14,404 nt of DNA from an uncultured Bacteroidales bacterium (lineage in GTDB: Bacteria; Bacteroidota; Bacteroidia; Bacteroidales; UBA932), in NCBI GenBank assembly GCA_946406275.1, contig CAMJJZ010000024.1, positions 1 through 14,404 on the forward strand. The letters run 5' to 3'. Below are positions 6,307-14,299 of the stretch, piece after piece. Position 1 is the first letter of the stretch. Each line of letters begins with the position of its first letter. The position numbers and the translations under genes are program-made. Below the pieces are notes generated by a model. The model had not been told where the DNA came from and made no database searches. It saw only the letters and a list, made by a program, of their open reading frames with translations.

Positions 6307-7284
6307 CTACTTCCTCCCGAATTTTTTCTGGTGGAACCACATGTTAAGCAGAGGCACCACGGAGTTCATTATTAGGATGGCGAAGCTCACGCCTTCCGGA
6401 TATGAGCCGAAGTAACGGATCATCATGGTAAGGAAGCCTATTCCCACGCCGAAGATAACTCCGCCCCAGAGACTCATGGGCGATGTCACATAGTCAGTTG
6501 CCATGAAGCAGGCGCCAAGGATGAGACCGCCGGAGAGAAGGTTGAACAGAGGATCCGTGAATCTGTCAGGGTTGATACCCCAGAAGATGAGGGCTGTAAG
6601 GGCCACGGTTGCAAAGATGCTCAGGGTAATCCAAGGCTTTATTACCCTGCGGATGCAGAGGTACACAAAGCCCGCCAGGAGCGCAAATGCGCAGACCTCA
6701 CCGGCACTGCCGCCAAGGTTGGCGAACAGCATCTGGGAGTAGCTATAACCATGCTCGGCCATGATGTCCTGAACGGTTGCGCCCTGCATGAGGCCTTCCT
6801 GGATGGCGCCAAGGGGCGTAGGGCCTGACATAGCGTCCACAACGCCCTGGGGTGCGCCCCAGGTTGTCATGTAAGTGGGGAAAGAAACCAGCAGGAACAC
6901 ACGGCCCACCAGAGCGGGATTCCATATGTTCTGGCCTATGCCGCCGAACGTAAGCTTTGCTACGCCAATGGCAACGATTGCTCCTATGACCACAACCCAG
7001 AGCGGCGTGGTATAAGGAAGGTTAAGCGCCAGGAGAATACCGGTTATCACTGCGGAGAAGTCCCCAATTGTGGAAGGCTTCTTGAGCATGAACTTGGTGA
7101 TTGCCCACTCCAGAAGCACGCAGGAAGCCACGCTCACTGCCATGAGGAGGACTTCCCTCCAGCCATAGAACACGAAGGAGCATATGGCTGCCGGGATAAG
7201 CGCAATTACCACATCCAGCATAAGGCTCCTGGTGGAGTCCTTCGAGTGGATGTGCGGTGAAGGAGATATAGTTAACTGACTCAT
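6307..7284 (-). CDS. rnfD: Rnf electron transport complex subunit RnfD
   Basis: A 325-residue membrane protein, normal length for RnfD, with roughly ten helices. It carries covalently bound FMN in its family; the attachment motif is seen as DAMSGPTPLGAI, pointing to Thr156. Other family marks are SPHIHSKDSTRSLMLDV at the N-terminus, GGIGQNIWNPALVGR (about 114-128), and ATDYVTSPMS toward the end, where RnfD/NqrB proteins keep a conserved TDP/TDYVTSP loop. The motif here has Pro where most relatives have Ala before the Thr (SGAT), a small variation. The start codon is five bases after the rnfC stop, and rnfG begins two bases after its own stop. Confidence 0.96.
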   Translation of the reverse strand: MSQLTISPSPHIHSKDSTRSLMLDVVIALIPAAICSFVFYGWREVLLMAVSVASCVLLEWAITKFMLKKPSTIGDFSAVITGILLALNLPYTTPLWVVVIGAIVAIGVAKLTFGGIGQNIWNPALVGRVFLLVSFPTYMTTWGAPQGVVDAMSGPTPLGAIQEGLMQGATVQDIMAEHGYSYSQMLFANLGGSAGEVCAFALLAGFVYLCIRRVIKPWITLSIFATVALTALIFWGINPDRFTDPLFNLLSGGLILGACFMATDYVTSPMSLWGGVIFGVGIGFLTMMIRYFGSYPEGVSFAILIMNSVVPLLNMWFHQKKFGRK

Positions 7285-7289
7285 AATCG

Positions 7290-8669
7290 CTACTTTTTAA
7301 CGGGTGCGGCTTCTGCGGCGGCCTTGGCGGCGGCAGCGCGGGCGCGTATGGCGCCAAGCACTGCTCCCTTGGCCTGACGAATGATGTCCAGCAGAGGAAT
7401 GCGCGCAGGGCAGGAGTACAGGCAGCAGCCGCACTCTATGCAGTCCTGCGCGGCGTTCTGCTCAAGAGCCTCCATGTCGTTGGCCCTGGCAAGACGCTGA
7501 AGGAGGAAAGGCTCCAGGCCCATAGGGCATGCGTCCGAGCACTTTCCGCAGCGGATGCAGTTTGTCTCAGGGGCGCGGAGCGTCTGCTTTGCGGTGAGGA
7601 ATAGGATTGCCGATGTGCCCTTGAGGGTACCTGCGTCAAGGTTTGCGATGGCACGGCCCATCATGGGACCGCCGCTTATAACCTTCACAGCATCTTCCGG
7701 AACTCCGCCAAGCTGGTCGATGATATAGCTCATGGGAGTACCCACCCTTACCAAGAGGTTTGCCTGGCGGGGGAAGCAGTCTCCCGTAACGGTGAGGGTG
7801 TTGTCCACAAGCGGCTTGTTCTTGAGAACGGCCTCGTATACGGCCAGCGCGGTGCCCACGTTCTGGACCACGGCGCCAACGCTTATGGGAAGTGCGCCGG
7901 AACCCACCTGACGGTGCATCACGGCGTCTATGAGCTGCTTTTCACTGCCCTGCGGATACCTCATCTTCATGGGCATCACGCTTATTCCCTCAAAGCCAAG
8001 CTTGGCAATCACTTCATTAACATGGTCGATAGCCTCCGGCTTGTTCACCTCTATGGCAATGGTGCAGGGAACGTTACCCATCACCTGCCTCAGGATTGCG
8101 GCACCAACCACCACCTGCTCCGCCTTCTCCAGAAGGACGCGGAAGTCCGACGTGAGGTAAGGCTCGCACTCGCAGCCGTTTATTATGACCATCTCGCACT
8201 TGGAGCCGGGAGGCGGCGACAGTTTCACATGCGTAGGGAACGTTGCTCCGCCAAGGCCAACCACGCCGGCAAGGCGGATTTTCTCGATAATAGCCTTGTT
8301 GTCCTCCGGAATATCCGTAACCAGGGTATCTGTAAGGTCGATTCCCTCAGCCCATTCGTCTCCCTCAACGGCAATCTCTATGCACATCTGGGGGTTGCCG
8401 GCAAGGTCCGGCCTGGGGGCGATGGATTTCACCGTACCGCTCACGGAAGAGTGGATGAAGGCCGATACAAAGCCTCCGGGTTCCGCTATGGGCTGACCCA
8501 CCTTCACCTTGTCCCCTACCTCAACGATTGGTTTGGCGGGGGCTCCGATGTGCTGGGAAAGCTGCAGATAAACGGTGGGGGCAAGCGGCAGCTGCTCTAT
8601 TGCGCAGTCCCGGGAGATCTTGCTGTCGTGCGGGTGTACGCCGCCTATGGAGAATGTGTGCTTACTCAT
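7290..8669 (-). CDS. rnfC: Rnf electron transport complex subunit RnfC
   Basis: A 459-residue soluble subunit on the cytoplasmic side that carries the NADH/FMN site and two [4Fe-4S] clusters. The N-terminal GGVHPHDSK motif and a barrel-sandwich region (VEVGDKVKVGQPIAEPGG) are followed by the NADH-binding-like stretch GVVGLGGATFPTHVKL (about 133-148) and a GCECEPYLT motif. Near the C-terminus are two ferredoxin-type Cys sets: Cys371, 374, 377, 381 and Cys410, 413, 416, 420. A short Ala/Lys-rich tail ends the protein; it is shorter than the long repeats seen in E. coli RsxC. The start overlaps the rnfB stop by 8 bases with the same ATGAGTAA junction as rnfG/rnfE. Confidence 0.97.
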   Translation of the reverse strand: MSKHTFSIGGVHPHDSKISRDCAIEQLPLAPTVYLQLSQHIGAPAKPIVEVGDKVKVGQPIAEPGGFVSAFIHSSVSGTVKSIAPRPDLAGNPQMCIEIAVEGDEWAEGIDLTDTLVTDIPEDNKAIIEKIRLAGVVGLGGATFPTHVKLSPPPGSKCEMVIINGCECEPYLTSDFRVLLEKAEQVVVGAAILRQVMGNVPCTIAIEVNKPEAIDHVNEVIAKLGFEGISVMPMKMRYPQGSEKQLIDAVMHRQVGSGALPISVGAVVQNVGTALAVYEAVLKNKPLVDNTLTVTGDCFPRQANLLVRVGTPMSYIIDQLGGVPEDAVKVISGGPMMGRAIANLDAGTLKGTSAILFLTAKQTLRAPETNCIRCGKCSDACPMGLEPFLLQRLARANDMEALEQNAAQDCIECGCCLYSCPARIPLLDIIRQAKGAVLGAIRARAAAAKAAAEAAPVKK

Positions 8670-9558
8670 CTTTCTTGGCCTCCTTTTCTTTTAACTGGCG
8701 TTCCTTGATGCGGGCCTTCACGGCATCCTTGTCAAGGGGCTTGGGGAAGTTTACGCCGTGGATGGCACCGGTGGGGCACATTGCCTCGCACTCGCGGCAC
8801 AGCTTGCACTTTGCGGCATCTATGTAAGCCACATTGCCTTCAATCACGATGGCCTCCTTGGTGCAGGTCTTGGCGCAAATGCCGCAGCCTATGCAGGCGT
8901 TGGCGCAGGCCTTCTTGGCAACCGCACCCTTGTCCCTGTTCACGCAGCTCACGAACATGCGCATGCCGCGGGGACCCTGAGGACGGAGCTCGATAATGTG
9001 CTTGGGACAGGCCTTAACGCAAGCGCCGCAGGCGGTGCACTTCTCCTGGTCCACCACCGGAAGGCCGGTGGCCGGATCCATGGAAAGGGCGCCGAACTGG
9101 CAGGCGTTAGCGCAGTCTCCGCAGCCCAGGCAACCGTAGGAGCAGCCTGTGTCTCCGCTATACAGGGCGGCTTTAACCTTACAGGAGGCGAAGCCGTCGT
9201 AATTGTTGGTGCGGGGACGGGCCTCGCATGTGCCGTTGCAGCGTACCACCGCTACCATGGGAGCTTTGGCCTTGACCTCGTAGCCCAGGATCTGGGCCAC
9301 TTTGGCCATGGTTTCGTTACCGCCCACCGGACAGAAGTTGTTGTCCAGGTTGGGCGCTTTCACGGCGGCTTCTGCAAATGCACGGCATCCGGCATAGCCG
9401 CAACCGCCGCAGTTCGCTCCGGGCATGGCCTTCTCAACCTCGTCTATGCGCGGGTCCTCTTCCACCTTGAAGCGTTCTGCCACAAGATAGAGCACCAGAG
9501 CAAGCACAAGGCCCAGAACGGTCACCACTGCGATTGTCCAGATGATGATTTTAACCAT
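8662..9558 (-). CDS. rnfB: Rnf electron transport complex subunit RnfB (long, cluster-rich form)
   Basis: A 298-residue protein that accepts electrons from reduced ferredoxin. One N-terminal membrane helix (about 5-27) is followed by the RnfB-specific cluster domain (Cys50, 53, 58 and 76 in NCGGCGYAGC...FCP), a Cys-containing linker, and then four ferredoxin-like Cys sets: CLGCGDCANAC, CTACGACVKAC, CIGCGICAKTC and CKLCRECEAMC. This is longer than the roughly 190-residue E. coli RsxB and fits the long RnfB of Bacteroidetes and clostridia. The C-terminus is a Lys/Glu-rich tail. The start follows the rseC stop by three bases. High certainty; the exact number of clusters bound is inference. Confidence 0.97.
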   Translation of the reverse strand: MVKIIIWTIAVVTVLGLVLALVLYLVAERFKVEEDPRIDEVEKAMPGANCGGCGYAGCRAFAEAAVKAPNLDNNFCPVGGNETMAKVAQILGYEVKAKAPMVAVVRCNGTCEARPRTNNYDGFASCKVKAALYSGDTGCSYGCLGCGDCANACQFGALSMDPATGLPVVDQEKCTACGACVKACPKHIIELRPQGPRGMRMFVSCVNRDKGAVAKKACANACIGCGICAKTCTKEAIVIEGNVAYIDAAKCKLCRECEAMCPTGAIHGVNFPKPLDKDAVKARIKERQLKEKEAKKDE

Positions 9559-9561
9559 TGG

Positions 9562-9975
9562 TTATCGTTTTATTGTAAACACATATTCATTCCTTAGGGA
9601 GTCGCGGAAAAGCCACAGCAGGAAGTAATAAACTCCAACCGCGCCTATTCCGGACAATCCGGCCGCAACTTCTCCCACTCCAAGGGCAATAAGCCCCAGG
9701 ATTACCGCCAGCAATACCACAAGGGGAATGCAGTAGGCTAGCCATACGGCCTTCAGGCCCATGGATGCCTTGAGCACAAGATCCACTTCGTCCCCTACGC
9801 CATAGCTGGCGTAAGGATCAGTGGGAAGTTCCACGGCCTTCTCCGTAACATCGGCCATTCCGCATAGCCCCGCGGCATGACATGAGCCGCACGCACCGTG
9901 CTGCTCGATTGCCACAGTTGTTACCTGCGGCGTCATTCGCACAATGCGGCCCTTATGGCTTATGTCTCCTTTCAT
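9562..9975 (-). CDS. rseC: RseC/MucC-family membrane protein (SoxR-reducing system component RseC)
   Basis: A 137-residue protein. The N-terminal part has the Cys motif GACGSCHAAGLCG (Cys29, 32, 38), the middle has a small beta domain (VGDEVDLVLKASMG), and two membrane helices follow (about 70-95 and 100-120). This is the RseC/MucC layout. In E. coli, RseC works with the Rsx (Rnf-type) complex to keep SoxR reduced and is also linked to sigma-E control; in Bacteroidetes it is regularly encoded directly ahead of rnfB, as here, so a role in assembling or maturing Rnf is a reasonable inference. Its ATG overlaps the upstream stop by four bases (ATGA). Confidence 0.92.
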   Translation of the reverse strand: MKGDISHKGRIVRMTPQVTTVAIEQHGACGSCHAAGLCGMADVTEKAVELPTDPYASYGVGDEVDLVLKASMGLKAVWLAYCIPLVVLLAVILGLIALGVGEVAAGLSGIGAVGVYYFLLWLFRDSLRNEYVFTIKR

Positions 9976-10793
9976 TTGAGAAGGGATGAGAACGGGTATT
10001 TCAGGTTATTGTAATCTTTGAGCCAGCCCCTCACGGCGCCCACGCGGAGCGGAGCCATGAAGCCCACGGGAAGGCGGTTGCCATCGTCCGATATCCAGAG
10101 CACGAACTCTTCCTCTCCGGTGAACATGGCGCCGGAAACCACCGTGCAGGAGAAACGCATGCAGCGTACCTTGCCAAGTTTCCTGGCCTTGACCTCTTCC
10201 TTTCCGCGGTAAGTGAGCATGACGTCAAAGACGGAATCGTCAATTGCAAAGCTCATGGGGTACTTCCCGCCAACCTTGAGCCTGGAGGTGTCCATGCAAC
10301 GGGCGTAATAAAGGATGGAGCCAATGTCGTAGACGCATTCCTTAAGGGGAATCCGGAGGGTCTGGGGACCCTTGCGGTTGAAGTTCACATCGGCATTGAT
10401 TATCTTCCTGTCCCAGTCGTAGTAATAGAGGTTGGTGGCGTCATAGTTGCCCTCGTGGGTGTCGCGGATGAATTTGAGGGGACGGACATCGTCAATGGAC
10501 ATCCAGCCCTGAAAATGCTCCCTCATCTTGAAGAACACGTCGAAAAACGGCATGGACTTCACAAAGAGGGCGGAGTGGTAGGCCGGCTTCCCGTTAAAGG
10601 AGGTGGAGTCTATGGAGAGCTCCGCCTGGCCCACTTCCGTGTTCACCGCACCCCACTTGAACATTAGGGAGAAAGTGAGTTTTTCCCCGGAGTTGAACGC
10701 ACGGCTCTTTCCCAGGGGAAGGCAGTTCTGGGCGGACAGCGAAAACGCCGCCCCAAGGATCAGGCTTAGTACCAGGACTGCTGCTTTTTTCAT
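9972..10793 (-). CDS. Secreted DUF3108-family protein
   Basis: A 273-residue protein with a signal peptide (MKKAAVLVLSLILGAAFSLSAQ, cleavage near residue 21). The mature protein is beta-rich, with the opening FNSGEKLTFSLMFKWGAVNTEVGQAEL and the later WISDDGNRLPVGF typical of DUF3108 proteins of Bacteroidetes. Function is unknown; it probably sits in the periplasm or at the inner face of the outer membrane. The start is 12 bases after the dnaB stop and its stop overlaps rseC, so it is part of the same tight gene run. No catalytic motif is seen. Confidence 0.88.
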   Translation of the reverse strand: MKKAAVLVLSLILGAAFSLSAQNCLPLGKSRAFNSGEKLTFSLMFKWGAVNTEVGQAELSIDSTSFNGKPAYHSALFVKSMPFFDVFFKMREHFQGWMSIDDVRPLKFIRDTHEGNYDATNLYYYDWDRKIINADVNFNRKGPQTLRIPLKECVYDIGSILYYARCMDTSRLKVGGKYPMSFAIDDSVFDVMLTYRGKEEVKARKLGKVRCMRFSCTVVSGAMFTGEEEFVLWISDDGNRLPVGFMAPLRVGAVRGWLKDYNNLKYPFSSLLK

Positions 10794-10805
10794 TTTTGAC
10801 CGGTT

Positions 10806-12284
10806 TTAAAAGTTCTGCTGTGAGTCAAAATCATAGTCAGAGGGCCCCGGATCATTAACCGCACTTGCCACCGGGCCTCTGGAGGCGTAAACGTCAAGGC
10901 TCTGGTCCGGTTCAACAAACTTGACCTGGGAGGCCTTGTACTTCATTTCAATGTCGCAGACTTCGCCGTTGCGGTGCTTTGCAATGACAAGGATGGCTTT
11001 CTCCTTGTCTTCCGGGTTGTCCGACATTCCCACAAAGTCCGGCCTGTGGATGAAGATTACCATATCTGCGTCCTGCTCTATGGAGCCGGATTCGCGGAGG
11101 TCGCTGAGCTGGGGCTTTCCGGTGCCGCCGGTTCTCTGGACGGCGTTTCTGGAAAGCTGCGAGAGGGCGATGATTGGAACGTTGAGTTCCTTTGCCGTTG
11201 CCTTGAGAGTGCGGGAAATGGCCGCAACCTCCTGCTCACGCAGCCCGCGGAGTTCCGCGGGGCCCTGCATCAGCTGCAGGTAGTCCACAACTATGAGACG
11301 TACGCCCTTCTGCTTCACAAGCCTCTTGGCCTTGGTGCGGAATTCCATGATGGGAATACCCGGGGTGTCGTCTATGTACAGAGGCGCCTTGGCCAGGCGC
11401 TTGAGCGTTTCTTCAAGCTGGACCCACTCATACTGTTCAAGTTTCACGCCACCCTTGATTTTTTCTCCGGAAAGTCCGGATTCCGTGGTGATGAGACGCT
11501 TTCCAAGCTGGTCTGCGCTCATCTCCAGGGAGAACACCGCAACGGGCATGTTGGACTCCACGGCCGCGTTGCGGGCAATGTTAAGGGCGAATGCGGTCTT
11601 ACCCACGGACGGGCGGGCGGCCAGGATAATGAGGTCGCTCTTCTGCCAGCCCTGGGTGACCCTGTCTATGGTGGGGAATCCCGAAGGAACACCCGAGGGA
11701 CCGGTCATGCCCTGGAGTTCCTGCAGGTTGTCCAGCACGGAGTTGATGATGGATCCAATGTCCTGGACATCCCTTTTGACGTTGTTCTGTATGGCGGCGA
11801 AGACCTTGGACTGCGCATTGTCTATGAGGTCGTCCACGTTGGTGGACTCGTCGAAGCTCTGCTTCAGGATATCGTACGATGCGGTGATGAGGTCCCTCTG
11901 GATGGTCTTCTGCTTGAGTATCTTGATGTAGTACTCCATGTGGGCCGCGGCGCCTATGTTCTGCGACAGGCGCGCAAGGGCCACGGGACCACCCACAATT
12001 TCAAGATTTCCCTTAGAGCGGAGCTTGTCGCTTACGGTGATGAGGTCTATGGAGACGTGCTCGTTCACCAGGTCCGACATGGCCTCGAAGATCATGCGGT
12101 GGTGCTGGTCGTAGAAGCACGGGGCAGTGAGTTCTTCCATTGCCTCGTCTATGGTGGAGGGCTCCACCAGCATTGCTCCAAGGACGGCTTCCTCTACGTC
12201 AAGGGCCTGAGGGGGTTTGTTCCCCATCAGGGCCTCGAGGTTCTGGACCTCGTCCACTTTGCGGGAATTCCTGCGTTCCGCCAT
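10806..12284 (-). CDS. dnaB: Replicative DNA helicase DnaB
   Basis: A 492-residue protein, standard for bacterial DnaB. The N-terminal domain (about 24-125, PQALDVEEAVLGAML at its start) binds primase and forms the ring collar; a linker helix follows; the RecA-like ATPase domain starts near 195. The Walker A is ARPSVGKT (223-230), the FSLEMS motif lies near 251-256, the Walker B is LIVVD (330-334), and SQLSRNAVQR and the C-terminal IHRPDF/IAKHRNG segments give the sensor and arginine-finger regions. It unwinds DNA at the replication fork as a hexamer. No intein is present. The gap to the upstream zinc-ribbon gene is six bases. Being in the same run as rnf is a notable context rather than a functional link. 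Confidence 0.98.
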   Translation of the reverse strand: MAERRNSRKVDEVQNLEALMGNKPPQALDVEEAVLGAMLVEPSTIDEAMEELTAPCFYDQHHRMIFEAMSDLVNEHVSIDLITVSDKLRSKGNLEIVGGPVALARLSQNIGAAAHMEYYIKILKQKTIQRDLITASYDILKQSFDESTNVDDLIDNAQSKVFAAIQNNVKRDVQDIGSIINSVLDNLQELQGMTGPSGVPSGFPTIDRVTQGWQKSDLIILAARPSVGKTAFALNIARNAAVESNMPVAVFSLEMSADQLGKRLITTESGLSGEKIKGGVKLEQYEWVQLEETLKRLAKAPLYIDDTPGIPIMEFRTKAKRLVKQKGVRLIVVDYLQLMQGPAELRGLREQEVAAISRTLKATAKELNVPIIALSQLSRNAVQRTGGTGKPQLSDLRESGSIEQDADMVIFIHRPDFVGMSDNPEDKEKAILVIAKHRNGEVCDIEMKYKASQVKFVEPDQSLDVYASRGPVASAVNDPGPSDYDFDSQQNF

Positions 12285-12290
12285 AAAAGA

Positions 12291-13121
12291 CTACTTGTTT
12301 TCGAAGTCCGGGTTGATGATGATACGGCCGCAGTGCTCGCAGATGATGAGCTTGCGGTTGGAGGCGATTTCCACGCGGCGCTGGGGAGTGATGGTGTTGA
12401 AGCATCCTCCGCAGGAGTCGCCGTTGTAGATGCCAACCACGGCCAGGTGGTTGTGCACGCTGGCGCGGATGCGCTCGTATGCGCTCATGGTACGGGCGTC
12501 AATCTTGGCGGCGCACTCGTCACGGCGTGCCTGGAGCACGGCCTCTTCCTTTGCAGTGGACTCCACGATGGTGTCCAGTTCCTGCTTCTTGGCTGCGAGG
12601 TCTTCCCCGCGTACGGTGAGGCGGTCTTTGATCTCGTCAAGGGCGGCCTTCTTCTCAGCAATCTCCATGCGGGTGTCCGCGATGGTCTTTTCGTCAATCT
12701 GACGGAGGAGGTCCTGGTTTTCGATTTCCTTGTTCAGGGAGTCGTACTCGCGGGAGTTCTGGATGGTCTCCAGCTGACGCTGATACTTCTCGATGATGCT
12801 CTCATGCTCTGCGATGGAGAGCTTTGCATCGGCAATGTTGCGGTTGAACTGGTCCACGATTGCGGCGATGGCGGCGCTGCGCTCCTTCAGGTTTGCAATC
12901 TCTTCCTCGAGGGCTGCAACCTCTGCGGGGAGTTCTCCGCGGAGCTGGACTATCTTGTCAATCTCTGAATCTGCTGCCTGGAGCTCGTACAGGGTCTTGA
13001 GCTTCTCTTCTACGGAAATCTCGGAATCGGCAAAATTCTTCTGCAGGGACACGAAGGTTTCCCTCTTGTCGATAGGTGCCTCCACTTTCTTTGCGGCGGC
13101 GGGTTTCTTGGTGGTTGCCAT
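12291..13121 (-). CDS. Coiled-coil protein with C-terminal C4 zinc ribbon (zf-RING_7 type)
   Basis: A 276-residue protein. Residues about 40-210 are a long charged coiled coil (Glu, Lys, Ala, Leu, Gln); the C-terminus has a zinc ribbon with Cys237, Cys240, Cys261 and Cys264 (CGGC and CEHC). This is the CT398/zf-RING_7-like family that lies beside nif3-like genes across many bacteria, including Bacteroidetes; it is thought to bind nucleic acid or act as a scaffold, but its role is not settled. A Lys/Ala-rich N-terminal tail (residues 1-20) is typical of the clade. The start lies 23 bases after the nif3 stop, behind a 14-base palindrome. Confidence 0.9.
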   Translation of the reverse strand: MATTKKPAAAKKVEAPIDKRETFVSLQKNFADSEISVEEKLKTLYELQAADSEIDKIVQLRGELPAEVAALEEEIANLKERSAAIAAIVDQFNRNIADAKLSIAEHESIIEKYQRQLETIQNSREYDSLNKEIENQDLLRQIDEKTIADTRMEIAEKKAALDEIKDRLTVRGEDLAAKKQELDTIVESTAKEEAVLQARRDECAAKIDARTMSAYERIRASVHNHLAVVGIYNGDSCGGCFNTITPQRRVEIASNRKLIICEHCGRIIINPDFENK

Positions 13122-13128
13122 AAAAATT

Positions 13129-13142
13129 ATAAATCGATTTAT
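13129..13142. other. Perfect 14-base palindrome before the zinc-ribbon gene
   Basis: ATAAATCGATTTAT is perfectly self-complementary around CG. It fills most of the 23-base gap between the Nif3-like gene and the zinc-ribbon gene, with its near edge seven bases from the start codon. It may be an operator or simply AT-rich gap sequence. Confidence 0.35.
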
Positions 13143-13144
13143 TC

Positions 13145-13936
13145 TTATTTGTCGTCAAAGCAGTACTGGACAGGATTGCCCCTCTCCAGCACTTCGGATT
13201 TAAGGACTGCAAAGTTAGGAAAAATTTTCCTTATCTTCGATAAGAAAATGTCCACAATCCCAACTTCGCTCTCAAAATGTCCTATGTCCATTACCATAAA
13301 GCCCTCCGGCGTGAAGAAATTATGGTACGATATGTCCCCGGTGATGTACAGCTGGGCGCCGGCGGCCATTGCAGCCGCAATCTCGCTTCCGCCGCTTCCG
13401 CCCATCACCGCCACGCGGGAAATTAGGCCGGAAACAGGCTTTGAATGCTTGATGACCTTGAGGTCGAATGCCTTCCTCACGTGCTTCAGAGCCTCTTTTG
13501 CCGTCATGGGCACAGGGAATTCTCCCACGCAGCCAAGGCCCGTACATTCCGCATCCTGTTCCAGGATATGGACGTTCTCAAGGCCCAGCTTTGCGGCCAT
13601 GTCATAGCTCACGCCGCCAATCACCTTATCTGCCGTTGTGTGCGCTGCATAAACCGCCACGCCGGCCTTCACGGCCTTGATGATGGCCGCCCCCACAGGG
13701 TCCTGGCCATTGATTCTCTTTACGCCTTTGTATATGAGGGGATGATGAGTGACAATCATGTCGCAGCCCTTCTCCACAGCCTCGTCCACCAGCTCCGGGG
13801 TGCAGTCGAAACCAACCAGCACGCCGGTAACGTCATCGTCCTGAGAACCTATGAGAAGGCCGCTGTTGTCCCAGCTTTCCTGAACGGAAAGGGGCGCGAA
13901 CTCTTCCAGTACGGCGGTGATGTCCCTTACCTTCAT
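13145..13936 (-). CDS. Nif3-like dinuclear metal centre protein (GTP cyclohydrolase I type 2 homologue)
   Basis: A 263-residue protein of the Nif3/YbgI family, which forms toroidal hexamers with two metal ions per subunit. The metal ligands can be found: THHPLIYKG with His64 and His65, AAHTTADK with His99 and Asp103, and the C-terminal GHFESE with His220 and Glu224. SWDNSGLLIG near the N-terminus is also conserved. The length matches the short form (E. coli YbgI), without the inserted domain of B. subtilis YqfO. The true reaction in cells is not known; the GTP cyclohydrolase label is weak. The start overlaps the MerR-type gene stop by four bases (ATGA). Confidence 0.95.
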   Translation of the reverse strand: MKVRDITAVLEEFAPLSVQESWDNSGLLIGSQDDDVTGVLVGFDCTPELVDEAVEKGCDMIVTHHPLIYKGVKRINGQDPVGAAIIKAVKAGVAVYAAHTTADKVIGGVSYDMAAKLGLENVHILEQDAECTGLGCVGEFPVPMTAKEALKHVRKAFDLKVIKHSKPVSGLISRVAVMGGSGGSEIAAAMAAGAQLYITGDISYHNFFTPEGFMVMDIGHFESEVGIVDIFLSKIRKIFPNFAVLKSEVLERGNPVQYCFDDK

Positions 13937-14250
13937 AATACCTTCCGGACCGCCTCCAGATCGGCCTTTATGTCCTTCAGGATGTTAAGAGCCTTAACCT
14001 TGGACTCTACTCCACGATGCTCTTCCTTGAGCACGGCCATGGCGCCGTCCAGCGTCATTCCCTTGGTCTTGAGAAGATACTGGATCTGCTTTAGGACATC
14101 TATGTCTTCAGGATGGAACAGACGGTTCCCCTTGCCGTTTCTCTCCGGCTTCACGAAGCGCTCGAAGTAATTGCTCCAATACCTTACTGCGGAGACGTTT
14201 TCGCCAAGAATCTCAGCGACTTCCCCCATTGTATATATCATCTTTGCCAT
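13933..14250 (-). CDS. Small MerR-type transcriptional regulator
   Basis: A 105-residue protein. The N-terminal winged helix-turn-helix is of MerR type: YTMGEVAEILGENVSAVRYWSNYF, then NRLFHPEDIDVLKQIQYLLKTKGMTLDGAMAVLK. A short helix of about 30 residues follows, and there is no effector-binding domain or Cys metal site, so the signal it senses is not visible. The frame is open to the window edge, but upstream residues are translated repeats; the start at 14250 (MAKMIYTM) or the ATG at 14241 (MIYTM) is chosen because the -7 box lies just upstream. Very short or no leader is implied. In Bacteroidetes such a gene often precedes nif3-like genes. It heads the twelve-gene run. Confidence 0.88.
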   Translation of the reverse strand: MAKMIYTMGEVAEILGENVSAVRYWSNYFERFVKPERNGKGNRLFHPEDIDVLKQIQYLLKTKGMTLDGAMAVLKEEHRGVESKVKALNILKDIKADLEAVRKVL

Positions 14251-14256
14251 AGATAG

Positions 14257-14264
14257 CAAAGATA
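14257..14264 (-). promoter_or_regulatory. Predicted -7 promoter box for the MerR-type gene and downstream run
   Basis: Reads TATCTTTG on the minus strand, a perfect TAnnTTTG box, ending only six bases before the ATG at 14250. No clear TTG lies at the expected distance upstream. Transcription would begin at or next to the start codon, so the message may be leaderless or translation may begin at the ATG at 14241. Confidence 0.6.
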
Positions 14265-14299
14265 ATAAAAAATCCCATAACCCATCCACCCCAAACCCC

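Noticed and set aside
7914..9597. Two long plus-strand frames (264 and 279 residues) across rnfC and rnfB
   Set aside because: They are antisense to well-supported Rnf genes, with Gly/His/Ala-rich peptides lacking any recognisable domain.
10974..12968. Very long (664-residue) open frame on the plus strand
   Set aside because: It is antisense to dnaB and the zinc-ribbon gene, both of which have clear family motifs on the minus strand. The frame is a by-product of GC-rich codon use and its peptide (rich in Gly, His, Val, Leu) looks like no protein.
13210..13217. TAACTTTG on the minus strand as a promoter for the zinc-ribbon gene
   Set aside because: It matches TAnnTTTG but lies inside the Nif3-like coding sequence about 90 bases from the start, with no TTG at the right distance upstream.
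13230..13244. Hairpin CTTATC-TTC-GATAAG
   Set aside because: It lies within the coding end of the Nif3-like gene, the stem has only six weak pairs and no T run follows; most likely chance.
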